A DNA stretch of 64,000 nucleotides from Anabaena sp. PCC 7108 (GCF_000332135.1 NZ_KB235896.1:3729727-3793726), one strand, 5' to 3'. Positions 8,705 through 18,430 are shown, counted from the first letter of the stretch. The notes: a model not told the origin generated them from the sequence alone. Numbers and translations: made by a program.

Positions 8705-10126
8705 TTACTCTCCATCATTAAACCACCAAGGGTCTTTATTAGTATTAGTTTTAATCAAAAAAGCTTTTTTTCGCATAAACCGTTTTAACGCTACTGCACC
8801 CATGCGTGAACCTCCTAACCCAGAAAATTTAAAGGAATTTTTTTCTCCTTCGTGCATCATTGATGTTAATCCTGCATCATTAATACTAATAGCACCGACA
8901 TCTATTTGTCTAGCAACTGCTAATGCTAATTCTTGTGTTTCAGAAAATACAGATGCACTCAATCCATAAATAGAATCATTTGCCAAATCTATTGCCTCTT
9001 CTACTGTAGAAAAAGACATCACTGGCATTATCGGACCAAAACTTTCTTCAGTCATAACTTTCATTGAATGGTTAACCTCAGTCATAACTGTAGGACGACA
9101 CCACCAACCACCACCTAACTCTTCGACTTTACCACCACAATGAATTATAGCTCCTTTTGATATAGCATCTTGGAGATGTTCATTAATAGTTGCAGCTTGG
9201 TTTTCAGAAATAATTGGTCCAATTTCACCGCTTTCTAATTTGGGATATGCTAATTGTAAGCGAGCAGCTTTAGTTATTAATTGATGATAAAATTCTTCAA
9301 AGATAGATTCAGCCACATAAATTCTTTCTATTGATAAACATGATTGACCAGAATTTACAACAGAACCCCATAAAATCGCTGAAGTTGCTAAATCTAAATC
9401 TGCTGATTCTAAAACAATAGCCGGGTCTTTTCCTCCCAATTCTAAAAACGCAGGAATAAAATTTCTAGCTGCGGCTTCTGCAACTGTACGACCAGTTTCA
9501 ATACTGCCTGTAAAACAGATTAAATCCACATCTTCAATTAAATCTGCTCCTGTTTGTCCCGCTCCTTCAACAAAATTCAACACATCGCGTAGTATAGGAA
9601 TAGTATTAAGTGTAGTTACTAATGGTGCTACAAACCGAGGCGTAATTTCGCTGGGTTTGACTATCACAGCACAACCAGCTAATAAAGCAGGAATTGTATC
9701 AATTGTAGACAATAAAAGAGGAAAATTCCAAGGACTAATTACACCTACCAAAGAATAAGGAACAGCAGTTTGTTGTAAAGCTATAAACGAAATAGATGTA
9801 TTTTTAGCAGTTTCTTGTAATAACTGAGGGGCTAAATTACACCATCTATCAATACTAGAAATAAAAGAGTTAATCTCTAATTCTGATGTCGATAATCTGC
9901 CTGTATCATTTACCAATGCGTCCGTTAGCTGTTTGCGTTCAGATAATATGGCTTGTTTCCACTGTTGTAAGGCTTCGATTCTCCCCTCAATACCCAATTC
10001 GTGCCAATGAACTTGTCCTCTGCGAAGACGGTGACATTGCTGGGATAGTAGCTTAGGTGGTGGTGGGATAATGACGTAATCAAATTTTCCAGTGCGGGGG
10101 TTACGGACTTCTATGGGTTTCGTCAT
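8705..10126 (-). CDS. Aldehyde dehydrogenase family protein
   Basis: An NAD(P)-dependent aldehyde dehydrogenase that oxidises an aldehyde to the acid; the specific substrate is unknown. SPWNFPLLL (oxyanion Asn region), FTGSIETGR (cofactor loop), LELGGKDPAIVL (general-base Glu) and NSGQSCLSIER (catalytic Cys) appear in the correct order. I place the start at the ATG of MTKPIEVRNP, giving 473 residues, because that is the normal family N-terminus. The 61-codon upstream extension, open from 10309, runs into a repeat element and has no family character. Transcribed alone on the minus strand. In cyanobacteria related enzymes act in succinic semialdehyde or other small-aldehyde metabolism. Confidence 0.88.
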   Translation of the reverse strand: MTKPIEVRNPRTGKFDYVIIPPPPKLLSQQCHRLRRGQVHWHELGIEGRIEALQQWKQAILSERKQLTDALVNDTGRLSTSELEINSFISSIDRWCNLAPQLLQETAKNTSISFIALQQTAVPYSLVGVISPWNFPLLLSTIDTIPALLAGCAVIVKPSEITPRFVAPLVTTLNTIPILRDVLNFVEGAGQTGADLIEDVDLICFTGSIETGRTVAEAAARNFIPAFLELGGKDPAIVLESADLDLATSAILWGSVVNSGQSCLSIERIYVAESIFEEFYHQLITKAARLQLAYPKLESGEIGPIISENQAATINEHLQDAISKGAIIHCGGKVEELGGGWWCRPTVMTEVNHSMKVMTEESFGPIMPVMSFSTVEEAIDLANDSIYGLSASVFSETQELALAVARQIDVGAISINDAGLTSMMHEGEKNSFKFSGLGGSRMGAVALKRFMRKKAFLIKTNTNKDPWWFNDGE

Positions 10127-10254
10127 TGGTAATTGTTGTGTAGCTTGACAAAATAGAATAAACTTTTTGCAGAGTTCAGGAAAAAAGGAAAGACGAGAAT
10201 TTCCCTTTACCCTTTTCCTAACCATGACGACAAAAGTACCTTTTACAAGAGGTC

Positions 10255-10398
10255 TAAGTAGGTGAACGGAAAAAACCGTAGACGCGAAGCGGCTTCTCGA
10301 AGAGTACAACGAAAAGTAAAATCTCCCAAAACTTCTTCCCTGTTCCCTGTTCCCTGTTCCCTGCCTTCACAGATAACTTTTTCAGCAAGCCCTACTTA
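10255..10398 (-). repeat. TAAGTAGGT-ended element, family 2 copy 1
   Basis: Ends TAAGTAGGT (10255) and CCTACTTA (to 10398). Inside are GAACGGAAAAAACCG, CGAAAAGTAAAATCTCCC and a tandem TTCCCTG heptamer block. Other copies lie at 30070, 37814 and 53401. Confidence 0.75.
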
Positions 10399-10454
10399 TT
10401 GCTAGACTTACGCCTTTTGTGCGAGGCTGTTTCATTCCCAAATAGGAAAATAGC

Positions 10455-11306
10455 GTGTCAATTATAGAACATCAGATTAAAGTAGATTCTCTAGAATGGT
10501 TTTATCGAGAAGCAGAACCAATTGGTAGAAGTGATTTATTGCCCGTGTTATTGCTACACGGTATAGTTTCCCAAAGTTATAGCTGGAGAAACATCATACC
10601 AGCTTTGGCCGCACAAGGAACAAGAGCGATCGCACCAGATTGGATTGGTTACGGATTTTCTGCTAAACCTGAACAACGGGATTTTGCTTATACTCCCGAC
10701 GCGTTTATTACAGCTTTAGAAGGATTTGTGAAAGCTGTAGAATTAGAACGTTTTTCCTTAGTTGTACAAGGATTTTTAGGCTCTGTGGGCTTACAATATG
10801 CCTTGCGTCACCCCGAAAAAATTGCCAACATAGCTATTTTAAATACGCCCATTTCCACTTCTGCTAAATTACCTTGGAAAATCAAACAAATGGGTTTACC
10901 CTTAGCAGGAGAAATGATGACTCAAGACCCTTTATTAGTTGACAGAACTTTAGAAAGTGGTAGTCGTTATCGTATTGAAGATCAAGATTTGGATATTTAT
11001 CGCAAACCCTATTTGAAAAGTTCTTCATCTGGTCGTGGTTTGCTATCAACAATTCGTAATTTGCAGCTTGAACAAGCAATGATGTCCATAGAATCTGGAT
11101 TTAAAGAATGGCAAAAACCCATTTTAATACAATGGGGAATGATTGACCCTTGGTTGTCGGTAGACACTGCCGAAAGTTTTGTAAAATCTGTTCCAGATGG
11201 TGAAATAATCAAACTAAATAATGTTGGACATTATCCCCAAGAACATTATCATCAAGTGATTTTACAAGACCTATTACCCTTTGTCCGTCGTTCGGAATCT
11301 AAATAG
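10455..11306 (+). CDS. Alpha/beta-fold hydrolase with a missing nucleophile
   Basis: This 283-residue protein has the alpha/beta hydrolase fold, closest in layout to haloalkane dehalogenase/epoxide hydrolase relatives. LLLHGIVSQSYSWR forms the oxyanion HG loop, DWIGYGFS the next turn, and an acid (GMIDPW) and His (NVGHYPQEH) occupy the usual triad places. The nucleophile elbow reads VVQGFLGS, with Gly106 where dehalogenases have Asp (VQDWGG) and esterases Ser. It may be a non-catalytic homologue or use a different residue. The start is GTG with AGGA upstream. Product function unknown. Confidence 0.75.
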   Translation: MSIIEHQIKVDSLEWFYREAEPIGRSDLLPVLLLHGIVSQSYSWRNIIPALAAQGTRAIAPDWIGYGFSAKPEQRDFAYTPDAFITALEGFVKAVELERFSLVVQGFLGSVGLQYALRHPEKIANIAILNTPISTSAKLPWKIKQMGLPLAGEMMTQDPLLVDRTLESGSRYRIEDQDLDIYRKPYLKSSSSGRGLLSTIRNLQLEQAMMSIESGFKEWQKPILIQWGMIDPWLSVDTAESFVKSVPDGEIIKLNNVGHYPQEHYHQVILQDLLPFVRRSESK

Positions 11307-11378
11307 TGCAAACAGTCAAAAGCAGATTAAGCTTCTTAGAAATTGTGGAAAGTTAGTTAACAAATTCTTCTGAAACAG

Positions 11379-12563
11379 ATGAAAATTGCCATCATTGGAT
11401 GTGGTTACGTTGCTGATTTCTATCTAAATAACATCAAATCTCATCCTGACTTTGTTGTACAGGGAGCATTTGACCAAAATCCCCATCGACGCGATGAGTT
11501 TTGTCGGTATTTCTCACTCAATGCTTATCCGACTTTAGAAGCAGTTCTGGAGGATTCATCAGTCGAAATGATCCTCAATCTAACTAATCCCAGAAGTCAT
11601 TTCTCTGTGTCTGCTGCTGCAATTAATGCCAATAAACACGTTTATACAGAAAAGCCCTTGGGAATGGATATGAACGAGGCTCGTCTCCTAATTAAGATGG
11701 CTCAAGAAAAAAATGTCCGCCTCGGTTGCGCTCCCTGTAATGTGTTAAGTGACACAGCACAAACTGTTTGGAAAGCTATCAGAGATGGTGCTATTGGCAA
11801 AGTGCGATTAGTATATGCCAACTTCGATGATGGAATGATTGCTCCTAAAATGCAACCCTGGTCATGGCAAACCCAATCAGGGGCGTGTTGGCCGGCAAAA
11901 GATGAGTTTGAGGTCGGTTGTACCTATGAACACGCAGGATACTTTCTGGCCTGGTTAGCCGCCTTTTTTGGTCCAGCGCAAAAAGTCACAGCATTCTCTT
12001 CCTGTCAAATACCGGATAAAGGAATTCAGGTTGATCAAATGGCACCTGATTTTTCCGTTGGTTGTATTGAGTACAACGACGGCGTTGTTGCCAGAGTTAC
12101 AGCTGGATTAGTTGCTCCCCGGGATAAATCTCTAACAGTCATAGGTGATGATGGAGTTCTCTTTGTTCCTTATTTGCGTAATGACCAGGAACCGGTTTTA
12201 ATTCACAAAGATTATGATTACGAAAATCAACAATTTGTAGAGCGTCTGCTAACAAGAGTCAAGTCCAAAGTTGAGTATGTAGCCAACAAGTTGCAGATAA
12301 AAACTGATAAATTGGGCTACTATCAAAAGTATCCAATGGTCAAAGGCAAATCATTTCGTCCAGCTGGGTCTGGAAAATTTGTCGATTTCTTTCGCGGACC
12401 TCAAGATATGCTTGATTCAATCCAAAATGACCAACCTCACCGACTTTCTGGTGAGTTAGGACTTCACATAGTTGAGTTGATTGAATGTCTTCAGTATCCG
12501 CAGCAGTTTAACTATCACAAGGAAATTCAAACCACTTTTCCCCCCATTCAACCCTTGATCTGA
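11379..12563 (+). CDS. Gfo/Idh/MocA-family oxidoreductase
   Basis: An NAD(P)-dependent sugar-type dehydrogenase fold. The N-terminal Rossmann motif is IGCGYVADFY (residues 5-14). The EKPLGMDMNEA segment holds the family's conserved EKP near the substrate site. A longer C-terminal domain brings the length to 394 residues, above the typical 340-360. CxYEHAGY (CTYEHAGYFLAW) is in the place of the catalytic DxxxH region. It follows the alpha/beta hydrolase gene by 72 bp on the same strand and may share its transcript. Substrate unknown; roles in nucleotide-sugar or cyclitol metabolism are possible. Confidence 0.8.
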   Translation: MKIAIIGCGYVADFYLNNIKSHPDFVVQGAFDQNPHRRDEFCRYFSLNAYPTLEAVLEDSSVEMILNLTNPRSHFSVSAAAINANKHVYTEKPLGMDMNEARLLIKMAQEKNVRLGCAPCNVLSDTAQTVWKAIRDGAIGKVRLVYANFDDGMIAPKMQPWSWQTQSGACWPAKDEFEVGCTYEHAGYFLAWLAAFFGPAQKVTAFSSCQIPDKGIQVDQMAPDFSVGCIEYNDGVVARVTAGLVAPRDKSLTVIGDDGVLFVPYLRNDQEPVLIHKDYDYENQQFVERLLTRVKSKVEYVANKLQIKTDKLGYYQKYPMVKGKSFRPAGSGKFVDFFRGPQDMLDSIQNDQPHRLSGELGLHIVELIECLQYPQQFNYHKEIQTTFPPIQPLI

Positions 12564-12732
12564 ATATCCTACTGAAGTCATTTTTAGAGAACTCCACAAA
12601 AAAGATGAACTGCTTGCAGCAGCGCTTCGCTATCCAAATTTCTGCAACTAAAATCACCTTTCCTCCCCCTGCTCCCCGCTCCCTGCCCCCCTGCTCTCAA
12701 AAGGACGGGATATTTTTTTATTTGGAAGTCTC

Positions 12733-13758
12733 TTAGTGACTAGATGATTGAATCGTGTCAAGAAGTTGATGAATTGCCAGGGACTCGTTCAGCGGCATTA
12801 TGGGACTTTCCGTTAAACCTAAACGTAGGCAGCGCATAGTTTCTTCCGCTTCCCTAATAAGGCCAATCCTGACGGGATTCGTATATTGCGGAAATAACCC
12901 AGTTAAAGGTTTGGCCATTCTTCCCAACTTCCTGCCGATTCGCTCTGTTAATCCAATTTCCTGAGCTTGGTTGCTAATCACCTGCATACTGGTTGGATCT
13001 ATAAATGGTGATGGGATATGAATGCACCCATCTGTACCCACAATGTGAACATCATTGGACTGTGTACCGTTAATAGTGGCAGTGATGGAAACAGTATGGT
13101 TCGGATAACCTAGAATGACTGCACAATTGACATCCACACCTGCATCTGTGCGAATTACCTGACACTGGTGATTTTGCGGTTCCCCAAATAAGAAGAATGC
13201 AAGATTAAGGGCATAACAGCCAAAGACTAACATTGCCCCACGGCCATCTTCTGGTTGTCCTAACTTTGCTAAATCTTTTTTGTAACCGATTCCCGCGTTC
13301 AGCGAACAGATATCTCCGATGTATTTTTGTTGAATTAGTTGTTTGCATTCCTGAATGAATGGGTTAAATCGCATCCACATTGCTTCCATGCAGAATAGAC
13401 CAAGTGAGCGGGATTGTTCCACTACCTGGTATGCTTCTTCCCATGAGCGAGTAAATGGTTTTTCGCAGAGAATAGCTTTTCCGCTGTTCAGTGCCATGAG
13501 GCAGTGTTCCTGATGTAAACTAGTTGGTGTAGCGATGTAAATTACATCAATCTCCGGATCATTGAAGAAGTCCTGAAGCGTTGGATGGGCATTAGCAAAA
13601 CCGAATTGTTGGGAAAAACGGACTGCGTTATGGGGATTCCTTGAAGCTACTGATTGCTTGACTGCACTCTCAAGCCCTGTCAGACTTAAGGCAAAATTCT
13701 CAGCAATCTTACCTGTACCGAGAATTCCCCATCTAATCTTTTGAATATCCGAAGTCAT
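12733..13758 (-). CDS. Gfo/Idh/MocA-family oxidoreductase (dihydrodiol dehydrogenase-like)
   Basis: A 341-residue NAD(P)-binding oxidoreductase. It has ILGTGKIAENFA as the dinucleotide motif, CEKPFTRSWEEA as the EKP segment, and MEAMWMRFNP followed by a Gly-rich stretch as in trans-1,2-dihydrobenzene-1,2-diol dehydrogenase-type members. It converges with the other Gfo/Idh/MocA gene; the two are only distantly similar, so this is not a recent duplication. Substrate not identifiable. Confidence 0.8.
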   Translation of the reverse strand: MTSDIQKIRWGILGTGKIAENFALSLTGLESAVKQSVASRNPHNAVRFSQQFGFANAHPTLQDFFNDPEIDVIYIATPTSLHQEHCLMALNSGKAILCEKPFTRSWEEAYQVVEQSRSLGLFCMEAMWMRFNPFIQECKQLIQQKYIGDICSLNAGIGYKKDLAKLGQPEDGRGAMLVFGCYALNLAFFLFGEPQNHQCQVIRTDAGVDVNCAVILGYPNHTVSITATINGTQSNDVHIVGTDGCIHIPSPFIDPTSMQVISNQAQEIGLTERIGRKLGRMAKPLTGLFPQYTNPVRIGLIREAEETMRCLRLGLTESPIMPLNESLAIHQLLDTIQSSSH

Positions 13759-13904
13759 TAAATATCTCCGAAAACTGACAAAATCATACCATTATATTTT
13801 TAACTATTGCTTACCCAAGTTTTTATTTCCATTTGGCATCATTTGGGTTGATTTTAATCATAGGTTTTGTAAATTAAGTAGTCGTGCAAAATAAATTTTA
13901 TAGT

Positions 13905-14028
13905 TATACCATTTCTTTGTGAGCCTGCGCCAAATTTTTTGATCTTTTATTTCTTTCTTCGCGTCCTTCGCGCCTTCGCGGTTCGTTTCCTATCTAATTT
14001 GGCGCATCTTCATAGAGAATTGGTATTA
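13905..14028. repeat. MITE-like element with about 35-bp imperfect terminal inverted repeats
   Basis: The left end TATACCATTTCTTTGTGAGC continues with GCGCCAAATTT. The right end AATTTGGCGCATCTTCATAG continues with AGAATTGGTATTA. These are imperfect reverse complements flanking a CTTCGCG-rich centre. The 13759-14391 gap holds this element, the heptamer block next to it and the motif at 14190-14243, and no supported gene. Confidence 0.65.
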
Positions 14029-14033
14029 GGAGA

Positions 14034-14070
14034 GGGAACAGGGAACAGGGAACAGGGAACAGGGAACAGG
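14034..14070. repeat. Tandem heptamer GGGAACA, five copies
   Basis: A perfect 7-bp tandem array. The same heptamer occurs in tandem at 22937-22980, inside the 37814 element and, inverted, at 39156-39187. Confidence 0.9.
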
Positions 14071-14189
14071 TAAGAAATACAGACATTCTTGTTTTCAATC
14101 AATATGTACAATTAATTTTGCTTGGGTACTTATAGCAATCGTGACGTACTCCACACACTACCTCTGCGCTCTCTGCGTCTGGAGCGGTA

Positions 14190-14243
14190 TGGCTATAACT
14201 TGCATGACGACCTAGGAGTCATACGCCTCCCGTCAAGGATACG
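14190..14243 (-). repeat. Dispersed motif shared with 59344-59388
   Basis: Read on the minus strand this contains GACGGGAGGCGTATGACTCC followed by a GTCGTCATGCAAG stretch. The plus strand at 59349-59388 has AACGGGAGGTGGATGACTCC and GTCGTCACGCAAG. It probably marks the end of a decayed mobile element. Confidence 0.45.
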
Positions 14244-14391
14244 TTTTAAAAACTCCGTGCATAAATCAAATGTGCTTATCTACTCAATATTTTATCTCAT
14301 TTTATCTCATTCCCAATCAAAGACTAGGAATGAGATAAAAGATCATCTGACTCTACTATCACTTCACCATGTTATTACAAAAAAAGTTCGA

Positions 14392-14643
14392 TCAAACTAA
14401 ATCCTTCACACTGGCAATTCCTTCACCACACCACGCTTGTAACAGCCATTTTTTAGATTGTTGATCAAGTGCTGGTAAAATGCGGAAGTTGAAAACATCC
14501 TGCCAAATTTCAACGTTATTTTCAGTAACAAAGGCTTTTTCCAATTCTTTAAACTGTAGATAATCACGATCATTAATAGAAATCAGCATGGGAATGATGA
14601 TGCTGATGGAAATTTGAGTAGCAGCCATGCCTATAGATGTCAT
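14392..14643 (-). CDS. Hypothetical protein, 83 residues
   Basis: The start ATG has a good GAGG ribosome-binding site 8-9 nt upstream (TTGAGGATTACCCACA), which supports a real gene. The N-terminus is mildly hydrophobic (about residues 4-24). The remainder is polar and probably helical, with WQDVFNFRILPAL and WLLQAWCGEG stretches. No family recognised and no operon partner; the neighbour at 14816 is divergent. Confidence 0.5.
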   Translation of the reverse strand: MTSIGMAATQISISIIIPMLISINDRDYLQFKELEKAFVTENNVEIWQDVFNFRILPALDQQSKKWLLQAWCGEGIASVKDLV

Positions 14644-14815
14644 TGTGGGTAATCCTCAAAAATACAAATAAATTGATGATTTTAACCAACTCCTGATCTT
14701 TGCTGCTGGCAAGTTCCAAATAGATTCATGCCACAACTACTCAAATTATCGCTTTAATATTAGGAATAAGGGCAATAATTAATTCCCTACACCTAAACAT
14801 AAACACTTATTGTGT

Positions 14816-15376
14816 ATGACTATAGTTAAAGTCCCACCAAAACACTATCCTAAGGCAGAAATTATGCGTCGGGGCATGGCACTGGGGATAGATTTTCTTG
14901 GTGTTTGGTTAGTTGCTTCCCTGCTGGGAAGCGGTAATAGTGGCATTCAATTTGCTCAAATTTTCGTTTTTATCCTCACCTGGCTAGTTTTACGGGTGCT
15001 AGTGGTGTACAACAATCACGGGCAAAGTTTAGGGCGTTGGGCGGTTGATTTAAAAATTTTAGAACTTGATAATAATGGGCAAATAGTCGGCAGAATACCT
15101 CAATTACCAGCATTATTGCAGCGCGAAGTAATTATTTGCCCTTGTTCCTTGCTACTCTCCATTAGCTTGAGCAATATAATAGCTAATCCCACTGCTATAC
15201 TGCTAGTACTTCCCCTGGCAATTGATTGTGGTGCCGCCTTATCAGATACTCAGATGCGGCAGGCATTACATGACCGCTATGCTAAGACAATCATCGTTTC
15301 CTCGCGGCGTGGCTATTCACTGGATTTAAAAATTAAGCGATTAGTTGAAAAAGTGCAGCGAAATGTGAGAAGATAG
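14816..15376 (+). CDS. RDD-family membrane protein
   Basis: This protein of about 186 residues has several hydrophobic helices and RRGMALGIDFLGVW, the R-x-D signature that names the RDD family. GQSLGRWAVDLKIL is the second conserved block. The frame opens at TTG two codons earlier; I choose the ATG. RDD proteins are small multi-pass membrane proteins, some implicated in ion exchange, most uncharacterised. It sits 43 bp upstream of rpmG on the same strand and may be co-transcribed with the ribosomal genes. Confidence 0.75.
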   Translation: MTIVKVPPKHYPKAEIMRRGMALGIDFLGVWLVASLLGSGNSGIQFAQIFVFILTWLVLRVLVVYNNHGQSLGRWAVDLKILELDNNGQIVGRIPQLPALLQREVIICPCSLLLSISLSNIIANPTAILLVLPLAIDCGAALSDTQMRQALHDRYAKTIIVSSRRGYSLDLKIKRLVEKVQRNVRR

Positions 15377-15419
15377 TCATTTGTGTTAAATCTCTCCAGG
15401 CTTTACTGTTTGTAAGATT

Positions 15420-15614
15420 ATGGCTAAGAGTAAAGGTGCCCGCATAATAGTGACACTAGAATGCACCGAGTGTCGTACCAATCCAGACAAGCGTTCTCCA
15501 GGCGTTTCTCGCTATACCAGCACCAAGAACCGTCGGAACACCACTGGCCGCTTAGAACTGAAAAAGTTCTGCACCCACTGTAACAAACACACTGTTCACA
15601 AGGAAATTAAGTAA
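15420..15614 (+). CDS. rpmG: 50S ribosomal protein L33
   Basis: A 64-residue large-subunit protein. [19 protein letters not shown] opens the protein; CTEC and CTHC are two CxxC pairs expected to bind zinc (the C+ form), and [18 protein letters not shown] matches the family. It is followed 2 bp later by rpsR, the usual cyanobacterial and plastid rpmG-rpsR pair. Confidence 0.97.
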   Translation: MAKSKGARIIVTLECTECRTNPDKRSPGVSRYTSTKNRRNTTGRLELKKFCTHCNKHTVHKEIK

Positions 15615-15616
15615 AG

Positions 15617-15832
15617 ATGAGTTATTATCGTCGTCGCCTGTCGCCAATTAAGCCAGGAGAACCAATCGATTATAAAGACGTTGATTTATTACGTAAATTT
15701 ATCACCGAGCGTGGTAAGATTTTACCTCGGCGGATTACTGGGTTGACATCTCAGCAACAACGTCACCTAACATTGGCGATTAAACGCTCTCGGATTGTGG
15801 CCTTGTTGCCATTCATCAATGCAGAAGGCTAA
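15617..15832 (+). CDS. rpsR: 30S ribosomal protein S18
   Basis: A 71-residue small-subunit protein that binds with S6 on the platform. [19 protein letters not shown] and the basic block [20 protein letters not shown] are diagnostic. The start lies 2 bp after the rpmG stop, so the two are translationally linked. Confidence 0.97.
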   Translation: MSYYRRRLSPIKPGEPIDYKDVDLLRKFITERGKILPRRITGLTSQQQRHLTLAIKRSRIVALLPFINAEG

Positions 15833-16059
15833 GTAGATTTTGGATTTTGGATTTTGGATTTGAGAAATAATCCAAAAAAAAGTAACGTTAGCAATACTTA
15901 ATTAAACGTTCCTTTGAGTCCAAAATCTAAAATTTGACTAAGAGTAAAGGAATGTATAACAGCATTCCCCATTTCAAATCATCAGATTGGGGATTAGATA
16001 GTAATTATTTAATCCAAAATCTAAAATCTAAAATCTAAAATTACTAAAGTGCGAGAGTT

Positions 16060-18120
16060 GTGGACAAGGGGACGCTAGTTGAATTTAGGGTTCAAGGCGA
16101 TAGCCGTCTAGGAATAGTAGATCGTCCAGACGGCAAGACCCGTTGGTTTGTAGTAGATGAACGAGGACAATCCCACAGCCTCGCGCCTCGACAAATAACT
16201 TATACAGTTAACGGACAAACTTACAAGCCCTCGGAAATTGCCAGCTTTTTAGAACAAGTAAAGCCTTACTTAGATGCTTCTAGCTTAGAAGTAGCTTGGG
16301 AATTGCTGGTGGAAGATGGAGAAACTGTCACCCCCAGCCAAATGGCCAATTTGCTGTTTTCTGAATCAAATTCAGTTCAGTGTTACGCTGCTCATTGCTT
16401 GTTATCAGAAGACAAACTCTATTTTAAGCAAAAAAGCGATGCTTATGAACCGCGTACAGCTACACAAGTAGCAGAACGCAAACACCAGATTGAAGTAGAA
16501 ACCCAAAAAGCAAAGGGACAGCAGGAATTTTTAGGACGTGTAGAACAGGCACTTAAGGGTGAAACCGTAGAATGGCAACGCCATGACCGCCAGCGCTTGG
16601 AAGCACTGGAAAAATACGCGGTGCTATTGGCAGACATTGTGCGAACGGGGGTAAACTTCGACTCTTTAGCTCGTGCATATCCTCCCGGTGTACCAGTGTT
16701 AGAAACTATGAATATGCTGGGACGGTCTGCTACACCCCAAGCAGCCTTTCAACTATTAATAGACATAGGTTGGTGGAATAACCATGAAAACCTGTTCCTG
16801 CGTCGTTCTTCAATTCCCGTTCAGTTTCCCAACAAGGTGTTAGAAGTGGCGCAACAACGCTTAGATTTTCCCCCAACTGACTTAGATGTAAATCGTTTGG
16901 ATCTGACTCATCTGAAAGTATACACAATCGATGACGAAAGTACTACGGAGATAGATGATGGATTAAGTTGGGAATTACTAGCAGATGGTCGGGAAAGGCT
17001 GTGGGTACATATTGCCGACCCGACTAGGTGGTTAATCCCAGAAGATGAGTTGGATTTAGAAGCGAGAAAGCGGGGGAGTACAGTTTATTTACCGACGGGG
17101 ATGATTCCTATGTTTCCGGAGGTATTAGCTACAGGCCCGATGAGTTTGGTACAAGGGAAAATTTGTTGCGCTCTCAGCTTTGGCATTGTTTTAGATCAAA
17201 CTGGATCTGTAGAAGATTACTGCATTCATCCTAGCTTGATGAAGCCGACTTATCGCCTCACCTATGAAGATGTAGACGAGATGTTGGAATTGGGAGTAGA
17301 AGCAGAACCAGAAATTGCTGCGATCGCTAATTCTGCACAACGACGCAAAGCTTGGCGGTATAATCAAGGAGCCATCAGCATCAATATGCCAGAGGCGATG
17401 ATCAAAGTCAAAGACGATGATATCAGCATTGACATTTTAGATGATTCCTCTTCTCGGCAGTTGGTAGCAGAAATGATGATTCTTGCCGGAGAAGTAGCGG
17501 CACGTTACGGTCAAACACATAATATACCATTACCATTTCGCGGACAACCCCAACCAGAATTACCCCCAGAACAAGAATTACTACTACTTCCTGCCGGGTT
17601 TGTTCGTTCCTGTGCCATGCGTCGTTGTATGCCCAAGAGTGAAATGAGCATTACACCTGTGCGTCATGCTGGTTTGGGTTTAGATACCTATACCCAAGCA
17701 ACTTCCCCGATTCGGCGTTACAGTGATTTACTCACCCACTTCCAACTCAAGGCACACTTGCGAGGCGAAGTTTTACCCTTCTCTGCTGAACAACTCAAAG
17801 AAGTGATGATGACTGTCACCAGTACCACTCAAGAAGTGACAATGGTGGAACGACAAACTAACAGATACTATGCTCTAGAGTATTTACGTCGTTATCCTCA
17901 GCAAGTATGGCAAATAACAGTCTTGATGTGGTTACGGGAAGATAGCAACTTGGCATTAATCTTACTAGAAGATTTAGGTTTACAGTTGCCAATGGCTTTT
18001 AGACGTTCTGTGAATTTAGGTGAACAATTGTTAGTTAAGGTTAGTCTGGCAGATCCGCAGAAAGATATGATTCAGTTTCAAGAAATAATTTATCAAGAAG
18101 CTCAGTCAACTGCTAATTAA
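16060..18120 (+). CDS. RNB-domain ribonuclease (RNase II/R family)
   Basis: A 3'-to-5' exoribonuclease of the RNase II/R family, 686 residues. A small N-terminal beta domain (LVEFRVQGDSRLG) precedes the RNB catalytic domain from about residue 265. TIDDESTTEIDD carries the clustered aspartates that bind Mg2+, and TSPIRRYSDLLTHFQL is the conserved RNB block near residues 548-563. The C-terminus has a short S1-like beta region. The start is GTG. It follows rpmG-rpsR, the common cyanobacterial order. The 228-bp gap before it carries ATTTTGG and AAATCTA heptamer tracts. It likely takes part in mRNA decay or RNA maturation. Confidence 0.92.
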   Translation: MDKGTLVEFRVQGDSRLGIVDRPDGKTRWFVVDERGQSHSLAPRQITYTVNGQTYKPSEIASFLEQVKPYLDASSLEVAWELLVEDGETVTPSQMANLLFSESNSVQCYAAHCLLSEDKLYFKQKSDAYEPRTATQVAERKHQIEVETQKAKGQQEFLGRVEQALKGETVEWQRHDRQRLEALEKYAVLLADIVRTGVNFDSLARAYPPGVPVLETMNMLGRSATPQAAFQLLIDIGWWNNHENLFLRRSSIPVQFPNKVLEVAQQRLDFPPTDLDVNRLDLTHLKVYTIDDESTTEIDDGLSWELLADGRERLWVHIADPTRWLIPEDELDLEARKRGSTVYLPTGMIPMFPEVLATGPMSLVQGKICCALSFGIVLDQTGSVEDYCIHPSLMKPTYRLTYEDVDEMLELGVEAEPEIAAIANSAQRRKAWRYNQGAISINMPEAMIKVKDDDISIDILDDSSSRQLVAEMMILAGEVAARYGQTHNIPLPFRGQPQPELPPEQELLLLPAGFVRSCAMRRCMPKSEMSITPVRHAGLGLDTYTQATSPIRRYSDLLTHFQLKAHLRGEVLPFSAEQLKEVMMTVTSTTQEVTMVERQTNRYYALEYLRRYPQQVWQITVLMWLREDSNLALILLEDLGLQLPMAFRRSVNLGEQLLVKVSLADPQKDMIQFQEIIYQEAQSTAN

Positions 18121-18283
18121 GTCAGGGACGCGGAGAACTGTTTTGATCAGCAATTAAGTAGAGTGAAACCTTCTTTCTCCATACTCCCTGTCTCCTGCCA
18201 TCTGTCTGTCACCTTCTATATTAGTCACAAAGTAACCACAACACTTATTTTAGAGTTTTAAATCACACCAAAAATGTCTAATT

Positions 18284-18312
18284 TCCCACCTTCATATAAA
18301 GGTGGGATTTTT
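18284..18312 (+). terminator. Rho-independent terminator after the RNase gene
   Basis: TCCCACCTT (18284-18292) and AAGGTGGGA (18299-18307) form a perfect 9-bp stem followed by TTTTT. It lies 163 bp after the stop codon. The rest of 18121-18430 shows no gene. Confidence 0.8.
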
Positions 18313-18430
18313 AATATGATGTTGATCACAAAAAAATAACTTAAAATAGTGAGCTATTTTGCGAAAATTTCTGTAAAATCGAAGTCTAAATTACAAAAAC
18401 CGCAATTAACACTTGAATTTTGAATAGCTT

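Noticed and set aside
10127-10309. 61-codon N-terminal extension of the aldehyde dehydrogenase
   Set aside because: It crosses the family 2 element and has no family similarity; the internal ATG gives the usual start.
14122-14400. 92-codon plus-strand frame
   Set aside because: Overlaps dispersed repeat sequence, no ribosome-binding site, no family; overlaps a better-supported minus-strand gene.
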